Source: Methanolobus psychrotolerans
GTDB taxonomy: Archaea; Halobacteriota; Methanosarcinia; Methanosarcinales; Methanosarcinaceae
Direction: 5' to 3'
DNA: 64,000 nucleotides
NCBI RefSeq assembly: GCF_002243045.1
Contig: NZ_MBKP01000010.1
Location: 62,001 to 126,000 of the forward strand
Each line of letters opens with the position of its first letter. The first letter of the stretch is position 1. The notes under the pieces were generated by a model that was given only the letters and a program-made list of their open reading frames with translations, was not told the origin of the DNA and did not search any database. A program made the position numbers and the translations under genes. Positions 55,712 to 64,000 of this stretch are shown piece by piece.

Positions 55712-56542
55712 TCACTCCATTATGGCGGCAATTATCTCATCAATGCTTTTCTGAAGGTCAGGATTGTCTGTTATGGGTTTTGCCATGGCTATGCTGCATG
55801 CTTCTTTCGGGTCTATGCCCTCATGGATGAGCTTGCCAGCGTAGATCAGCAGGCGGGTACTGACCCCTTCTTCAAGGCCGTGGTGTTTGAAATTCCTGAT
55901 ACTCTTTCCAATTTCAACGAGCTTGCCTGCAGTTGTCTCATCCACATGGCTCTCATGGGCAACGATCTGTTTTTCCAGTTCTGCCGGCGGGTAATCAAAA
56001 TCAATGGCAACGAATCGCTGTCTTGTGCTTTGTTTCATGTCTTTGATAATGCTCTGGTAACCTGGGTTATATGAAACAGCTAGCATGAACTCATCAGGTG
56101 CCCTGACTATTATTCCGAGCTTATCGATAGGGATTATGCGCCTGTCATCGGTAAGTGGATGTATGACCACTATGGTATCCTTCCTGGCTTCCACCACCTC
56201 GTCAAGATAGCAGATAGCTCCGCTTTTTACGGCTTTTGTGAGAGGTCCGTCACTCCACTCCACGTTGTCTCCTTTTATCAGGAAACGCCCCACAAGGTCT
56301 GTAGCAGTTAGATCCTCATGGCAGGCAATAGTTATCAAAGGGCGTTGTAATTTGTAGGCCATATACTCCACGAATCGTGTTTTTCCGCAACCTGTGGGGC
56401 CTTTCAGGTTTACCGGCAGCAGGTTCCTGTAAGCGGCTGTAAATATCTCGACCTCGTTACCTACAGGTACGTAGTAAGGTTCTTCCCTGATCAGATATTC
56501 ATCAACAGGCAGCTCCTCGGATAAAGCACATTTTGTTGCCAT
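55712..56542 (-). CDS. MoxR/CbbQ-type AAA+ ATPase
   Basis: A 276-residue AAA+ ATPase. Walker A is [10 protein letters not shown] near residue 45, Walker [11 protein letters not shown], sensor 1 in LAVSYNPGY, and the C-terminal lid with [11 protein letters not shown]. It belongs to the CbbQ/NirQ/NorQ group of MoxR proteins, hexameric motors that act with a vWA partner to insert cofactors or remodel enzymes. Its TGA is followed at once by the partner gene in the same frame, so the two are co-translated. The target enzyme is unknown; nothing for nitric oxide or Rubisco is nearby. Confidence 0.9.
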   Translation of the reverse strand: MATKCALSEELPVDEYLIREEPYYVPVGNEVEIFTAAYRNLLPVNLKGPTGCGKTRFVEYMAYKLQRPLITIACHEDLTATDLVGRFLIKGDNVEWSDGPLTKAVKSGAICYLDEVVEARKDTIVVIHPLTDDRRIIPIDKLGIIVRAPDEFMLAVSYNPGYQSIIKDMKQSTRQRFVAIDFDYPPAELEKQIVAHESHVDETTAGKLVEIGKSIRNFKHHGLEEGVSTRLLIYAGKLIHEGIDPKEACSIAMAKPITDNPDLQKSIDEIIAAIME

Positions 56543-56622
56543 AGCACTACTTCCTCTTATGATAGTACTCTTATCCTGTTCTGCTTTATATCTGCTGTGC
56601 AGGGGGAGTTTCAGGTATTTTT

Positions 56623-56658
56623 ATCTATCAATTTGGTGGAAATTGATAGGTTTTGATA
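56623..56658 (-). repeat. 36-bp repeat, copy C (between fic and moxR)
   Basis: One of three 36-base repeats around the fic gene. It contains a perfect inverted repeat, CTATCAATTT and AAATTGATAG around GGTGG, then a third box GTTTTGATA. It lies 11 bases after the fic stop and 80 bases before the MoxR start, so it could control the MoxR-vWA operon. Confidence 0.7.
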
Positions 56659-56668
56659 GATAAGAGGA

Positions 56669-57994
56669 TTAATTGGTATTTTCATTCTCCAGTCCACTAA
56701 AAATAAATATGAACTCTTTTCCGGCTTTGATCTTCTTGATATGTCCCAGTTCTTCAAGGAAATACAGGTCGTGTCTTGCAGTACCATAAGCAACTCCATA
56801 TGTGTTCATGATAGTTTTGATGTTGGCTGTTTTCTGCGGATGCCTGATGAAATCCCTGAGTATCTCTCTCTGACGTGTATTGATGTTCTCAGATTCTCCG
56901 AGTCTTTTCAATGCAAGATACTGTTCTTCCTGCTTCTCTTTCAGGTATTCCTGTATCTGGATCAGGGATTCCATTATGGTGTCAAGGTTGAACCTGATAA
57001 AGTAGGTGAGGTCTCCAAGTTCGTCCTTTGAATTGAATAAGTTGTCTGATTCGGTGTACTGGTATGCCAGTTTGTATTGTCTGCGTTTCTGGTATATCAG
57101 GCGTGAAACTGACATGTATTCAAAGAGCCAGTAATCTTTCCTGAGCACGTACCAGTAGAAGAGACTCCTTCCGGTACGTCCGTTGCCATCGTTGAAGGGG
57201 TGAATGTAGTTGAGCAGATAGTGAAGGAGTATCCCTTTTATAATCGGATGCACGAATATGTCGGTCCTGTCATTTGCAAACTCGCAGAGTGCGTCGACAA
57301 GTTCGGGAATTTCAGTGTGTTTGGGAGGTACGTGGAGTACTTCTCCGTCATTGTCAAAGACCCGGATCTCATCATTGTCCCTGAATTTACCTTCATCATC
57401 AGACTCTTCAAGGGTTTTGTATGTCATCCTTCTCTGTATCTCCAAAAGAAGCTCAGGTGTCATTTCCTCGTTCTTTACTTCAAGGATGTATCTCATGGTG
57501 TCGTAGTTGTTGATTATCATCCTCTCATCTTTGTTTTTAGGACGCCTGTTCTCCCTGAGCATTTCCTTGGCAACCCTTCGCGAGGGGGTAGCCCCTTCTA
57601 TCTGGCTTGAAGCGATGGCTTCTTCCATCAGCGAGTTGAGGATATACTTCTCACGAGTATCAGATATGGCATCGATAGTGCTTGCAAGGTTGCCTGCCGC
57701 TCCTTTGTCCAGTATGTACAGTTTCTCCTGGAAGTCTTCAAGTATGTTGTAGTGACTGGTATATTTCCCAAAAGCAATGTTTTTAACTTTCATTACCCTG
57801 AAGAATCTCATTATATGCCAGATATACTCTGGTTTCACAGGAAGCTTGCTTTCCCTCTTCCTGACCTCTTCCCAGTGCAGATACCTCTCATTATATTCAT
57901 GTGCGATCTTTAGTACTTCTTCATTATCAAGAAGCTTGAAAGCCTCTTTCTCCTCTTTTCTGGATAACCTGGGGGTATGGGTCAGTTTTTTCAT
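56669..57994 (-). CDS. Fic-domain protein (probable AMPylase) with C-terminal winged helix
   Basis: A 441-residue Fic protein. The catalytic motif HPFNDGNGRTGR is near residue 263, with the full set H, E/D, N, G, R. The N-terminal inhibitory helix carries SSQIEG (near 128), so it is a self-inhibited class II type. A C-terminal winged helix (about 365-441; RDFIRHPQKTANIKTIMNTYG) could bind DNA. Such proteins transfer AMP or other nucleotides to hydroxyl groups of target proteins. ATG 57994 is chosen; the frame extends to 58060 but that part is repeat DNA. Two 36-bp repeats lie in the promoter and one after the gene. Confidence 0.88.
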   Translation of the reverse strand: MKKLTHTPRLSRKEEKEAFKLLDNEEVLKIAHEYNERYLHWEEVRKRESKLPVKPEYIWHIMRFFRVMKVKNIAFGKYTSHYNILEDFQEKLYILDKGAAGNLASTIDAISDTREKYILNSLMEEAIASSQIEGATPSRRVAKEMLRENRRPKNKDERMIINNYDTMRYILEVKNEEMTPELLLEIQRRMTYKTLEESDDEGKFRDNDEIRVFDNDGEVLHVPPKHTEIPELVDALCEFANDRTDIFVHPIIKGILLHYLLNYIHPFNDGNGRTGRSLFYWYVLRKDYWLFEYMSVSRLIYQKRRQYKLAYQYTESDNLFNSKDELGDLTYFIRFNLDTIMESLIQIQEYLKEKQEEQYLALKRLGESENINTRQREILRDFIRHPQKTANIKTIMNTYGVAYGTARHDLYFLEELGHIKKIKAGKEFIFIFSGLENENTN

Positions 57995-58003
57995 ACTATC
58001 AGA

Positions 58004-58039
58004 ATCTATCAATTTATTACATTTTGATAGGTTTTGATA
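58004..58039 (-). repeat. 36-bp repeat, copy B (fic promoter)
   Basis: The second copy, ten bases before the fic ATG. The inverted arms are less perfect (CTATCAATTT and TTTTGATAG), and the third box GTTTTGATA is kept. It lies 12 bases from copy A. Confidence 0.7.
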
Positions 58040-58051
58040 ATTAATAATACT

Positions 58052-58087
58052 ATCTATCAATTTGACGGGAATTGATAGGTTTTGATA
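58052..58087 (-). repeat. 36-bp repeat, copy A (fic promoter)
   Basis: The third copy, in the same orientation, with arms CTATCAATT and AATTGATAG around TGACGGG (nine bases each), then GTTTTGATA. With copy B it fills the region where the fic promoter should lie, so an operator role is likely. Confidence 0.7.
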
Positions 58088-58659
58088 TGTTGTATCAATC
58101 TAATCTTTACATCTAAAAATCAGAAATTAACATGAAATCAAAATCATTTGCGATGATACGGGCAGATTACAGAGCCATCCGTATCCAAGTTCACATTTAT
58201 TGTTTCGAGTAGCTCAGAATACTATCTTCTGACATACAGCTTATGCGTAAAATAAGCTTAATGTGCGTAAAAATGCGCGTATATTGAAATGTTCATTCTT
58301 CCAAAACATAGAAATCTTTTTCGCATTCCCTTTAAAATCAGCTTGCGTACATATGCGGCTTTATCAGAGTCATTGCTCTGTATTTTGATTATTTCCCTGC
58401 CTTATTTGATATCTGTGATCAATAAATAGAACCCTGAAAGTTCCAGTTTAATCTGAGCACCAACGAATCAATCTCTTTTTTTGTACAGTTTTGGCATACC
58501 ACAAAATGGTAGGTCTTATTATTCAGAAAGCTCATATACTGCAAAAACAAATTTAGCAACAGTTTGTGCAATCTTAGATACAAAATAAGTACCTTCTTTA
58601 ATCATTTCCGCAAATACTTTATCAAAAGCCACAAGATGAAAAATGATTAGTGATCTGAC
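58088..58659. other. AT-rich gap before the restriction-modification genes
   Basis: These 572 bases hold no convincing gene. A perfect 7-bp inverted repeat (AGCTTAT/ATAAGCT, 58238-58258) has the loop GCGTAAA, and GCGTAAA recurs just downstream (58263-58269). On the minus strand a short frame (58632-58519, 37 codons, GTG start) reads VAFDKVFAEMIKEGTYFVSK at its start. It looks protein-like but has no ribosome-binding site and may be a remnant. The region probably marks the edge of a transferred segment. Confidence 0.5.
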
Positions 58660-61056
58660 ATGGCCCTGAAAAAATCCGAACTCTACTCTTCCCTCTGGTC
58701 CAGCTGCGACGAACTGCGCGGCGGAATGGACGCCAGCCAGTACAAGGACTATGTACTCGTCCTGCTTTTCATTAAGTACATTAGTGACAAATATGCTGGT
58801 CAGCCCTACGCACCCATCACCATTCCGACAGGTTCAAGCTTCACTGATATGGTTGCACTCAAGGGCAAGCCGGACATCGGCGACCAGATCAACAAGAAAA
58901 TTATCGGCCCTCTGGTCAGTGCCAACAAGCTGTCTGACATGCCGGACTTTAACGACACCAATAAGCTTGGCAGCGGTAAGGAACAGGTGGACCGACTTAC
59001 GAATCTTATATCCATCTTTGAGAGCCCTGCGCTCGATTTCTCCAAGAACCGCGCTGAAGGCGATGATATCCTCGGTGATGCTTACGAGTATCTCATGAGG
59101 CACTTTGCAACGGAGAGTGGCAAAAGTAAGGGCCAGTTCTATACTCCTGCCGAGGTCAGTCGTATCATAGCACAGATACTCGGCATCCGGCAGGCTGATA
59201 CCACAAGTGCCACCACCGCCTATGACCCTACCTGCGGCTCTGGTTCACTGCTCCTGAAAGTAGCCGATGAGGCAAGGACAAAGATAACCCTTTACGGCCA
59301 GGAGAAGGACTCTGCTACATCCGGTCTGGCCAGAATGAACATGATTCTGCACAACAGTCCTGAGGCTCTTATCGTTCAGGGAAATACTCTGGCTGACCCG
59401 AAGTTCAAGGATGGAGAGACACTCAAGACCTTTGACTATGTTGTGGCCAATCCACCTTTTAGCGATAAGCGTTGGAGTACCGGACTTGACCCTCTTAAAG
59501 ACGAGCATGAGCGTTTCAAGCCTTTTGGAGTTCCACCCGCCAAGCAGGGAGATTATGCTTACCTGTTACATATTGTCCGCTCACTCAAGAGTACTGGCAA
59601 AGGTGCCTGTATCCTGCCACATGGTGTTCTTTTCCGTGGTAATGCTGAGGCTGATATTCGCAGGAATCTGGTCCGCAAGGGCTACATCAAAGGCATTATA
59701 GGCCTTCCTGCGAACCTTTTCTACGGCACCGGCATTCCTGCATGCATTATTGTTATCGACAAAGAGAACGCTCACACCCGCAAGGGTATCTTTATGATAG
59801 ACGCCAGTGCAGCTTTTATGAAGGATGGACCCAAGAATCGCCTTCGTGCCCAGGACATCCACAAGATCGTGGACGTTTTCACAAGGCAGGCCGAGGTCCC
59901 TAAATATTCACGGATGGTAAGCCTTGAGGAGATCGAGAAGAATGAGTTCAACCTCAACCTTCCACGTTACATCGACAGCCAGCAGGCCGAAGACCTTCAG
60001 GATATCGAAGGACATCTGCACGGAGGCATTCCCTGTGCTGATATCGATGCTCTCAAACGTTACTGGGATGTATGCCCGCAGCTTCGTGAGGCTCTGTTCA
60101 GGGAGATGCGGCCTGGCTATCTGGAGCTTGCTGTGGACAAGTCAGCTATCAAATCCAGTATTTACGAGCACCCTGAGTTTGCTGCTTTCATTGCAGGGAT
60201 GAATGCACACTTCACTGCCTGGCGTGAAAAGTCTTCAGCCACTCTGCGACAGTTGAAGGTTGAAAGCCACCCTAAGGAGATCATAGCTGAGCTATCCGAG
60301 GACCTGCTTGCACATTACGCAGACAAGCCGCTTATCAGCCAATATGATGTGTACCAGCACCTGATGGACTATTGGGCTGAAACAATGCAGGATGACTGCT
60401 ATATCATCGCTTCTGATGGCTGGAAGGCTGAAACCTATCGCATTATCGAGAAAGACAAGAAGGGGAAGGAAAAGGATAAAGGCTGGACCTGCGACCTTGT
60501 TCCAAAGGCTCTTATCGTGGCTCGCTACTTTGCTAAGGAGCAGGCGGTTATCGACCAGCTCGCTGCTGAAATGGAAAGCGTTACCGCCAGCAAGACCGAA
60601 CTTGAAGAAGAACAGGGAGGCGATGAAGGTGCTTTCTCCGAACTTGACAAGGTGAACAAGGCCAATGTTACTGCCCGCCTGAAGGAGATCAAAGGCGACA
60701 GGGAAGCGAAGGATGAAGCTGCTCTGCTTAACGAATGGCTGAAACTTGCCAATGATGAAGCCGACCTGAAGAAGAAACTCAAGGATGCAGAAACAGCCCT
60801 GGATTCACAAGCTTATGCTTATTATTCTAAACTAACCGAGGATGAGATCAAATCACTCGTGGTTGAAGACAAGTGGCTCTCTGCACTGGATGCGGCTATC
60901 CATGGTGAGATGGATCGCATCAGCCAGTCCCTTACTCAGCGTGTGAAGGAGTTGGCAGAACGCTACGAAACTCCGATGCCACAGATGAATGAGCGTGTGG
61001 CTGAGCTGGAGACTAAGGTTAACGGACACCTGGAGAGGATGGGGTTTAAGTTATGA
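58660..61056 (+). CDS. hsdM: Type I restriction-modification methyltransferase subunit
   Basis: A 798-residue N6-adenine methyltransferase subunit. An N-terminal helical HsdM domain (about 1-150) precedes the SAM motif DPTCGSGSLL near 189 and the catalytic NPPF near 264, with GQFYTPAEV between. The C-terminal 300 residues are extra compared with the usual 500-residue HsdM: helical, charged, with coiled-coil-like stretches (ELEEEQGGDEGAFSELD). The coding DNA is visibly richer in G+C than its surroundings, a sign of transfer. No Shine-Dalgarno site is seen before the ATG. It overlaps hsdS by four bases. Confidence 0.92.
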   Translation: MALKKSELYSSLWSSCDELRGGMDASQYKDYVLVLLFIKYISDKYAGQPYAPITIPTGSSFTDMVALKGKPDIGDQINKKIIGPLVSANKLSDMPDFNDTNKLGSGKEQVDRLTNLISIFESPALDFSKNRAEGDDILGDAYEYLMRHFATESGKSKGQFYTPAEVSRIIAQILGIRQADTTSATTAYDPTCGSGSLLLKVADEARTKITLYGQEKDSATSGLARMNMILHNSPEALIVQGNTLADPKFKDGETLKTFDYVVANPPFSDKRWSTGLDPLKDEHERFKPFGVPPAKQGDYAYLLHIVRSLKSTGKGACILPHGVLFRGNAEADIRRNLVRKGYIKGIIGLPANLFYGTGIPACIIVIDKENAHTRKGIFMIDASAAFMKDGPKNRLRAQDIHKIVDVFTRQAEVPKYSRMVSLEEIEKNEFNLNLPRYIDSQQAEDLQDIEGHLHGGIPCADIDALKRYWDVCPQLREALFREMRPGYLELAVDKSAIKSSIYEHPEFAAFIAGMNAHFTAWREKSSATLRQLKVESHPKEIIAELSEDLLAHYADKPLISQYDVYQHLMDYWAETMQDDCYIIASDGWKAETYRIIEKDKKGKEKDKGWTCDLVPKALIVARYFAKEQAVIDQLAAEMESVTASKTELEEEQGGDEGAFSELDKVNKANVTARLKEIKGDREAKDEAALLNEWLKLANDEADLKKKLKDAETALDSQAYAYYSKLTEDEIKSLVVEDKWLSALDAAIHGEMDRISQSLTQRVKELAERYETPMPQMNERVAELETKVNGHLERMGFKL

Positions 61057-62312
61057 GTGTAGAATGTGCACCATGTGGCATCCCAGCTGGATACAAACAG
61101 ACTGAGATGGGAGTGATACCGGAGGATTGGCAGCTTGTTCCAATGGGATTATTAGGTTCTTTCACCAAAGGTTCAGGTATTCGTAAAGATGAGGCTTCTA
61201 GTGGAGACATCCCTTGCATCAGATATGGTGAGATTTATACGCACCACAATGACATCATACGTTTTTTCAACTCATGGATCTCTAAAGAAGTTTCAACACT
61301 AAGCAAGAAGCTAAAAAAAGGGGATATACTATTTGCTGGTTCAGGGGAAACAAAAGAGGAAATCGGTAAGTGTGTTGCTTTTGTGGATGATAGAGAAGCT
61401 TATGCTGGCGGAGACATTGTAATTCTTACTCCGACAGAAGGATATTCTCCTTTTCTTGCTTACTTGTTCAATTCACCGATAATCGCACGTCAAAAAGCAA
61501 GTAAGGGACAAGGTGATGCAGTAGTTCACATTAGTCATAAGGTTTTGTATTCTATCAAGGTCCCACTTCCACCTACTGTCGCCGAACAAGAAGCCATCGC
61601 CCAAGCATTAACCAATGCGGATGCCCTCATCGAATCACTGGAGCAGCTCATCGCCAAGAAACGCCAGATCAAGCAGGGTGCCATGCAGGAGTTGCTGACG
61701 GGGAAGAGGTGGCTGCCGGGGTTTAGTGGGGAGTGGGATGTATACAATCTACGCAAGTTTGTAAAGAATTTTATTGTCCCCATGCGCGATAAACCAAAGA
61801 GATTTACGGGAGATATTCCTTGGTGCCGAATTGAAGATTTTGAGGGCACATACCTCTCAGGATCGAAATCAAATCAGTGTGTTGATAATGAAACAATCCA
61901 CACAATGAATCTGAAAGTATATCCTGCAGGGACGCTGTTGGTTTCTTGTAGTGCAGACCTAGGCCGATGTGCTATAGTCTCCCGTCCCTTAATCTCAAAT
62001 CAGACTTTTATTGGACTAGAAATGAATGAAAACGTTTCTTCTAATTTATTTTTCTATTATTACATGACCTCAAAAGCAGACGAACTAAACAACTTTTCAT
62101 CAGGAACGACTATTTCGTACTTATCACGTGAACAGTTTGAAGAACTCAATGTATTTGTCCCCTTTGATAAACAAGAACAAACTGCCATCGCCACCATCCT
62201 CTCAGACATGGATGCGGAAATCGCCGCGCTGGAGGAGAAACTCGAAAAGAGCCGCATGCTAAAACAAGGGATGATGCAGGAGCTGCTTACAGGGAGGATA
62301 CGATTGGTATGA
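61053..62312 (+). CDS. hsdS: Type I restriction-modification specificity subunit
   Basis: A 419-residue HsdS with two target recognition domains. Each begins with an aromatic phrase (PEDWQLVPMG near residue 25; SGEWDVYNLRKF near 225). Each is followed by a conserved helix ending KQGAMQELLTGK (about 205-216) and KQGMMQELLTGR (about 404-415). The two domains read the halves of a split DNA target; the helices set the spacing. It starts at the ATGA overlap with hsdM. The recognised sequence cannot be told. Such genes shuffle domains often. Confidence 0.92.
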   Translation: MSVECAPCGIPAGYKQTEMGVIPEDWQLVPMGLLGSFTKGSGIRKDEASSGDIPCIRYGEIYTHHNDIIRFFNSWISKEVSTLSKKLKKGDILFAGSGETKEEIGKCVAFVDDREAYAGGDIVILTPTEGYSPFLAYLFNSPIIARQKASKGQGDAVVHISHKVLYSIKVPLPPTVAEQEAIAQALTNADALIESLEQLIAKKRQIKQGAMQELLTGKRWLPGFSGEWDVYNLRKFVKNFIVPMRDKPKRFTGDIPWCRIEDFEGTYLSGSKSNQCVDNETIHTMNLKVYPAGTLLVSCSADLGRCAIVSRPLISNQTFIGLEMNENVSSNLFFYYYMTSKADELNNFSSGTTISYLSREQFEELNVFVPFDKQEQTAIATILSDMDAEIAALEEKLEKSRMLKQGMMQELLTGRIRLV

Positions 62313-64000
62313 GTTATCAGAAAACAACAATTAAAAAAGTAATTCAGGACATTGACCAGAATAAGATATATCTGCCTGCCCTTCAACGTAAATTTGTTTG
62401 GAACAAGCGACAGATAGAGCTTTTGTTCGATTCTCTGATGCGCAATTATCCTTTTGGAACATTTCTCTTCTGGAGACTGCATAGGGAGAGGGCGGAGAGT
62501 TATGTGTTCTATGAGTTCCTTAAGGAATATGATGAGAGGAGGCCATACAATCGTCGAAAGACAGGGGCTTTCCTGCATGAGGAGATAGTCGGTGTTCTGG
62601 ATGGTCAGCAGCGTCTAAGTTCAATGTATATCGGATTAATGGGGACTCACACAGAAAAGGCTCCATATAAGCGAGTTTCGAATCCGAACGCTTATGAGAA
62701 GATGTGTCTTTATCTTAATCTGCTTTCTCTTCCATACGAGCTTGATGAAGAGGATAATATCAAGATAAATGAAGAGAAGAATTTTGAGTTCCGCTTTTTG
62801 ACCGAGGAAACGTCTAAATCCAGTGCAGTTAGGAAACTGACAAAGGAAGATGGGACTCTCGGTGAAGATGAACCGATGTTCTGGATGAAAGTAGGGCAGG
62901 TCCTCTCGTGGAAAGATGAGCCTGAATTTGACAGGATAATTGAAGACTTCCAGAGTCAATGCCGGACAGATGCTCAAAGGGATGCTATCTCCAAAAATAA
63001 GCGCTTCATCAAGAAAGGATTGAATACTTTACACCTGCGGATGCATCGTGATGAACTGATCAATTACTTTGAAGTTGCCAAAGATGACCTTGAAGATATC
63101 TTAAAGATATTTGTTCGGGTAAACAGCGGAGGCACAGTGTTGAGCAAGACCGATCTGCTCTTCTCAACCATTGTGGCAACCTGGGATGACGGCCGTGATC
63201 AGATTGAGAACCTGCTAAAGAGGATTAACGAAAAAGGTGACGGGTTCAACTTTGGGAATGAGTATATTATGCGCTGCTGCCTTGTTTTGACTGACGGGCC
63301 GGTGCTTTATAAGGTAAACTCTTTCAAATATGAAAATGTAGAGAAAATAAGAACTGAATGGCCTAATATTGCATCTGCGATAGAGAAAACGGTAGATCTT
63401 CTTGTTGAATTCGGATTCAACGGAAGTATCCTCTCATCTCAGAATGCGACGATAATCCTTGCCTACTTCATATACAAGGGAGGTAACCTTAGCAAGGAAT
63501 CTAAAGAAGGCATGAGAATGTATCTTATCCATGCCCTTCTCAATGGAATATACGGCGGCTCACAGGACCAATTGATCACTGAACTACGCAAAGCTTTCCG
63601 TGAAGAGATAAAATCAGATACTGGTAGAACAGTTTACCAAAGGAGATACACGATTTTCTCCTTTGAAGAGGTTCTAAAAATAAAACTACCCCAGCAAATG
63701 TCGCTCACAGTGACTGAAGAAGATATTGAGAGATTTTTACAGTACAGGAAAGGAGCTGCTTCTTTCTGGGTCCTCTCACTTCTCTATCCACAATTACGGT
63801 ACAATGAAGTGGTCTTCCACCAGGATCACATCCATCCTGCAGCCAAATTCACTGAACAGAATTACATAGCTATGGAGATACCTCCGGATCAATGGCAGGA
63901 ATGGAGTAACCTCCGTGATTGCGTTCCCAATCTTCAGTTGATGAACGGCCGCCAGAATAGCAGTAAAAATGCAACACCTTTTAAGGAATGGTTCCTTGAA
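62309..64000 (+). CDS. DUF262/DUF1524 HNH nuclease (GmrSD-like), 3' end missing
   Basis: An open frame of 564 codons running off the right edge. The N-terminal DUF262 domain has LPALQRKFVWNKRQIELLFD and VLDGQQRLSS (ParB/NTPase-like, DGQQR near 96-100). A central helical part follows, and near residue 510 the HNH-type DUF1524 motif FHQDHIHPA appears, with NLQLMNGRQNSSK after it. This is the layout of GmrSD-type modification-dependent endonucleases. The ATG at 62309 overlaps the hsdS stop (ATGA), so it is part of the restriction operon. A typical HsdR is not seen within the window and may follow. Confidence 0.88.
   Translation, partial: MSYQKTTIKKVIQDIDQNKIYLPALQRKFVWNKRQIELLFDSLMRNYPFGTFLFWRLHRERAESYVFYEFLKEYDERRPYNRRKTGAFLHEEIVGVLDGQQRLSSMYIGLMGTHTEKAPYKRVSNPNAYEKMCLYLNLLSLPYELDEEDNIKINEEKNFEFRFLTEETSKSSAVRKLTKEDGTLGEDEPMFWMKVGQVLSWKDEPEFDRIIEDFQSQCRTDAQRDAISKNKRFIKKGLNTLHLRMHRDELINYFEVAKDDLEDILKIFVRVNSGGTVLSKTDLLFSTIVATWDDGRDQIENLLKRINEKGDGFNFGNEYIMRCCLVLTDGPVLYKVNSFKYENVEKIRTEWPNIASAIEKTVDLLVEFGFNGSILSSQNATIILAYFIYKGGNLSKESKEGMRMYLIHALLNGIYGGSQDQLITELRKAFREEIKSDTGRTVYQRRYTIFSFEEVLKIKLPQQMSLTVTEEDIERFLQYRKGAASFWVLSLLYPQLRYNEVVFHQDHIHPAAKFTEQNYIAMEIPPDQWQEWSNLRDCVPNLQLMNGRQNSSKNATPFKEWFLE

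Noticed and set aside
55700-55720. TGA read-through (selenocysteine) fusing MoxR and the vWA protein
   Set aside because: MoxR ends at a normal length, separate MoxR and vWA proteins are the rule, and no SECIS-like hairpin was seen.
56623-58087. CRISPR array
   Set aside because: The repeats are 36 bp and similar, but there are only three, two are 12 bases apart and the third over 1.3 kb away. No array structure and no cas genes nearby.
58519-58632. 37-codon minus-strand ORF before hsdM
   Set aside because: Protein-like in part but short, GTG start with no ribosome-binding site and no recognisable family; not listed as a gene.

Overview
The window looks like chromosomal DNA of a methanogenic archaeon of the Methanosarcinaceae (Methanolobus/Methanococcoides/Methanosarcina type). 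The evidence is a complete methyl-coenzyme M reductase activation and methanogenesis-marker operon (atwA, mmp3, mmp6, mmp5, mmp15, mmp17, mmp7). Archaeal genes are found throughout: FEN-1 with a PIP box, aIF5A, a NOG1-type GTPase, the archaeal mevalonate cluster, a presenilin-type protease and Msr-type regulators. Intergenic DNA is AT-rich with TATA-like boxes. Many starts have a GGAGG or GGTGAT ribosome-binding site and others look leaderless. I saw no rRNA, tRNA or CRISPR array.

Layout. 0-6 kb: a wHTH-CBS regulator (partial), a NOG1-like GTPase, aspartate aminotransferase, hexulose-phosphate isomerase, an Era-like GTPase/DUF2073 pair, and an AbrB-PhoU phosphate regulator. 6-13.8 kb: small unknown proteins, a UbiA prenyltransferase, an Msr-type regulator, purH, a multidomain PAPS-reductase-like protein and a Cas4-like protein. 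13.9-17.9 kb: HTH regulator, HMG-CoA synthase, thiolase, DUF35 protein and CYTH enzyme. 18-30 kb: DUF1614 and DUF151 proteins, a fused hydantoinase/oxoprolinase, pcm, a zinc-ribbon protein, an acetyltransferase, agmatinase with aIF5A, aldehyde:ferredoxin oxidoreductase, MGMT and a matrixin-like protease. 29.5-38 kb: HAD phosphatase, then the MCR activation/marker operon ending in an AhpD-like protein. 38-48.7 kb: presenilin homologue, small proteins, FEN-1, phosphoglycerate mutase, a GbsR/secreted CARDB-like protein/ABC exporter operon, msrB and small envelope proteins. 48.7-64 kb is accessory: decayed or recoded small genes, DUF2278-lamin-tail, NicO transporter, a MoxR AAA+/von Willebrand A pair, a Fic protein flanked by a 36-bp repeat, and a type I restriction-modification locus whose third gene is a DUF262/DUF1524 (GmrSD-like) nuclease that runs off the end.

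How the genes work together. The atwA-mmp genes are tightly packed and overlapping and should act as one unit in reductive ATP-dependent activation of Ni-F430 in MCR. HMG-CoA synthase, thiolase and the DUF35 scaffold channel acetoacetyl-CoA into isoprenoid lipid synthesis. UbiA may use the products. Agmatinase next to aIF5A fits polyamine supply for (deoxy)hypusine. MoxR plus the vWA protein forms a CbbQ/CbbO- or NorQ/NorD-like chaperone pair.

The most unusual signals are three. (1) A small three-helix membrane ORF is interrupted by one in-frame TAG, a pyrrolysine read-through candidate in a lineage that often decodes TAG. (2) Three genes (AbrB-PhoU, mmp3, vWA protein) have clearly coding 5' ends but no ATG/GTG/TTG; each has a Shine-Dalgarno-like sequence before an ATA or ACG codon. 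(3) Three 36-bp repeats lie around the Fic gene. All functional calls rest on recognition of sequence motifs by eye; no database search was run.
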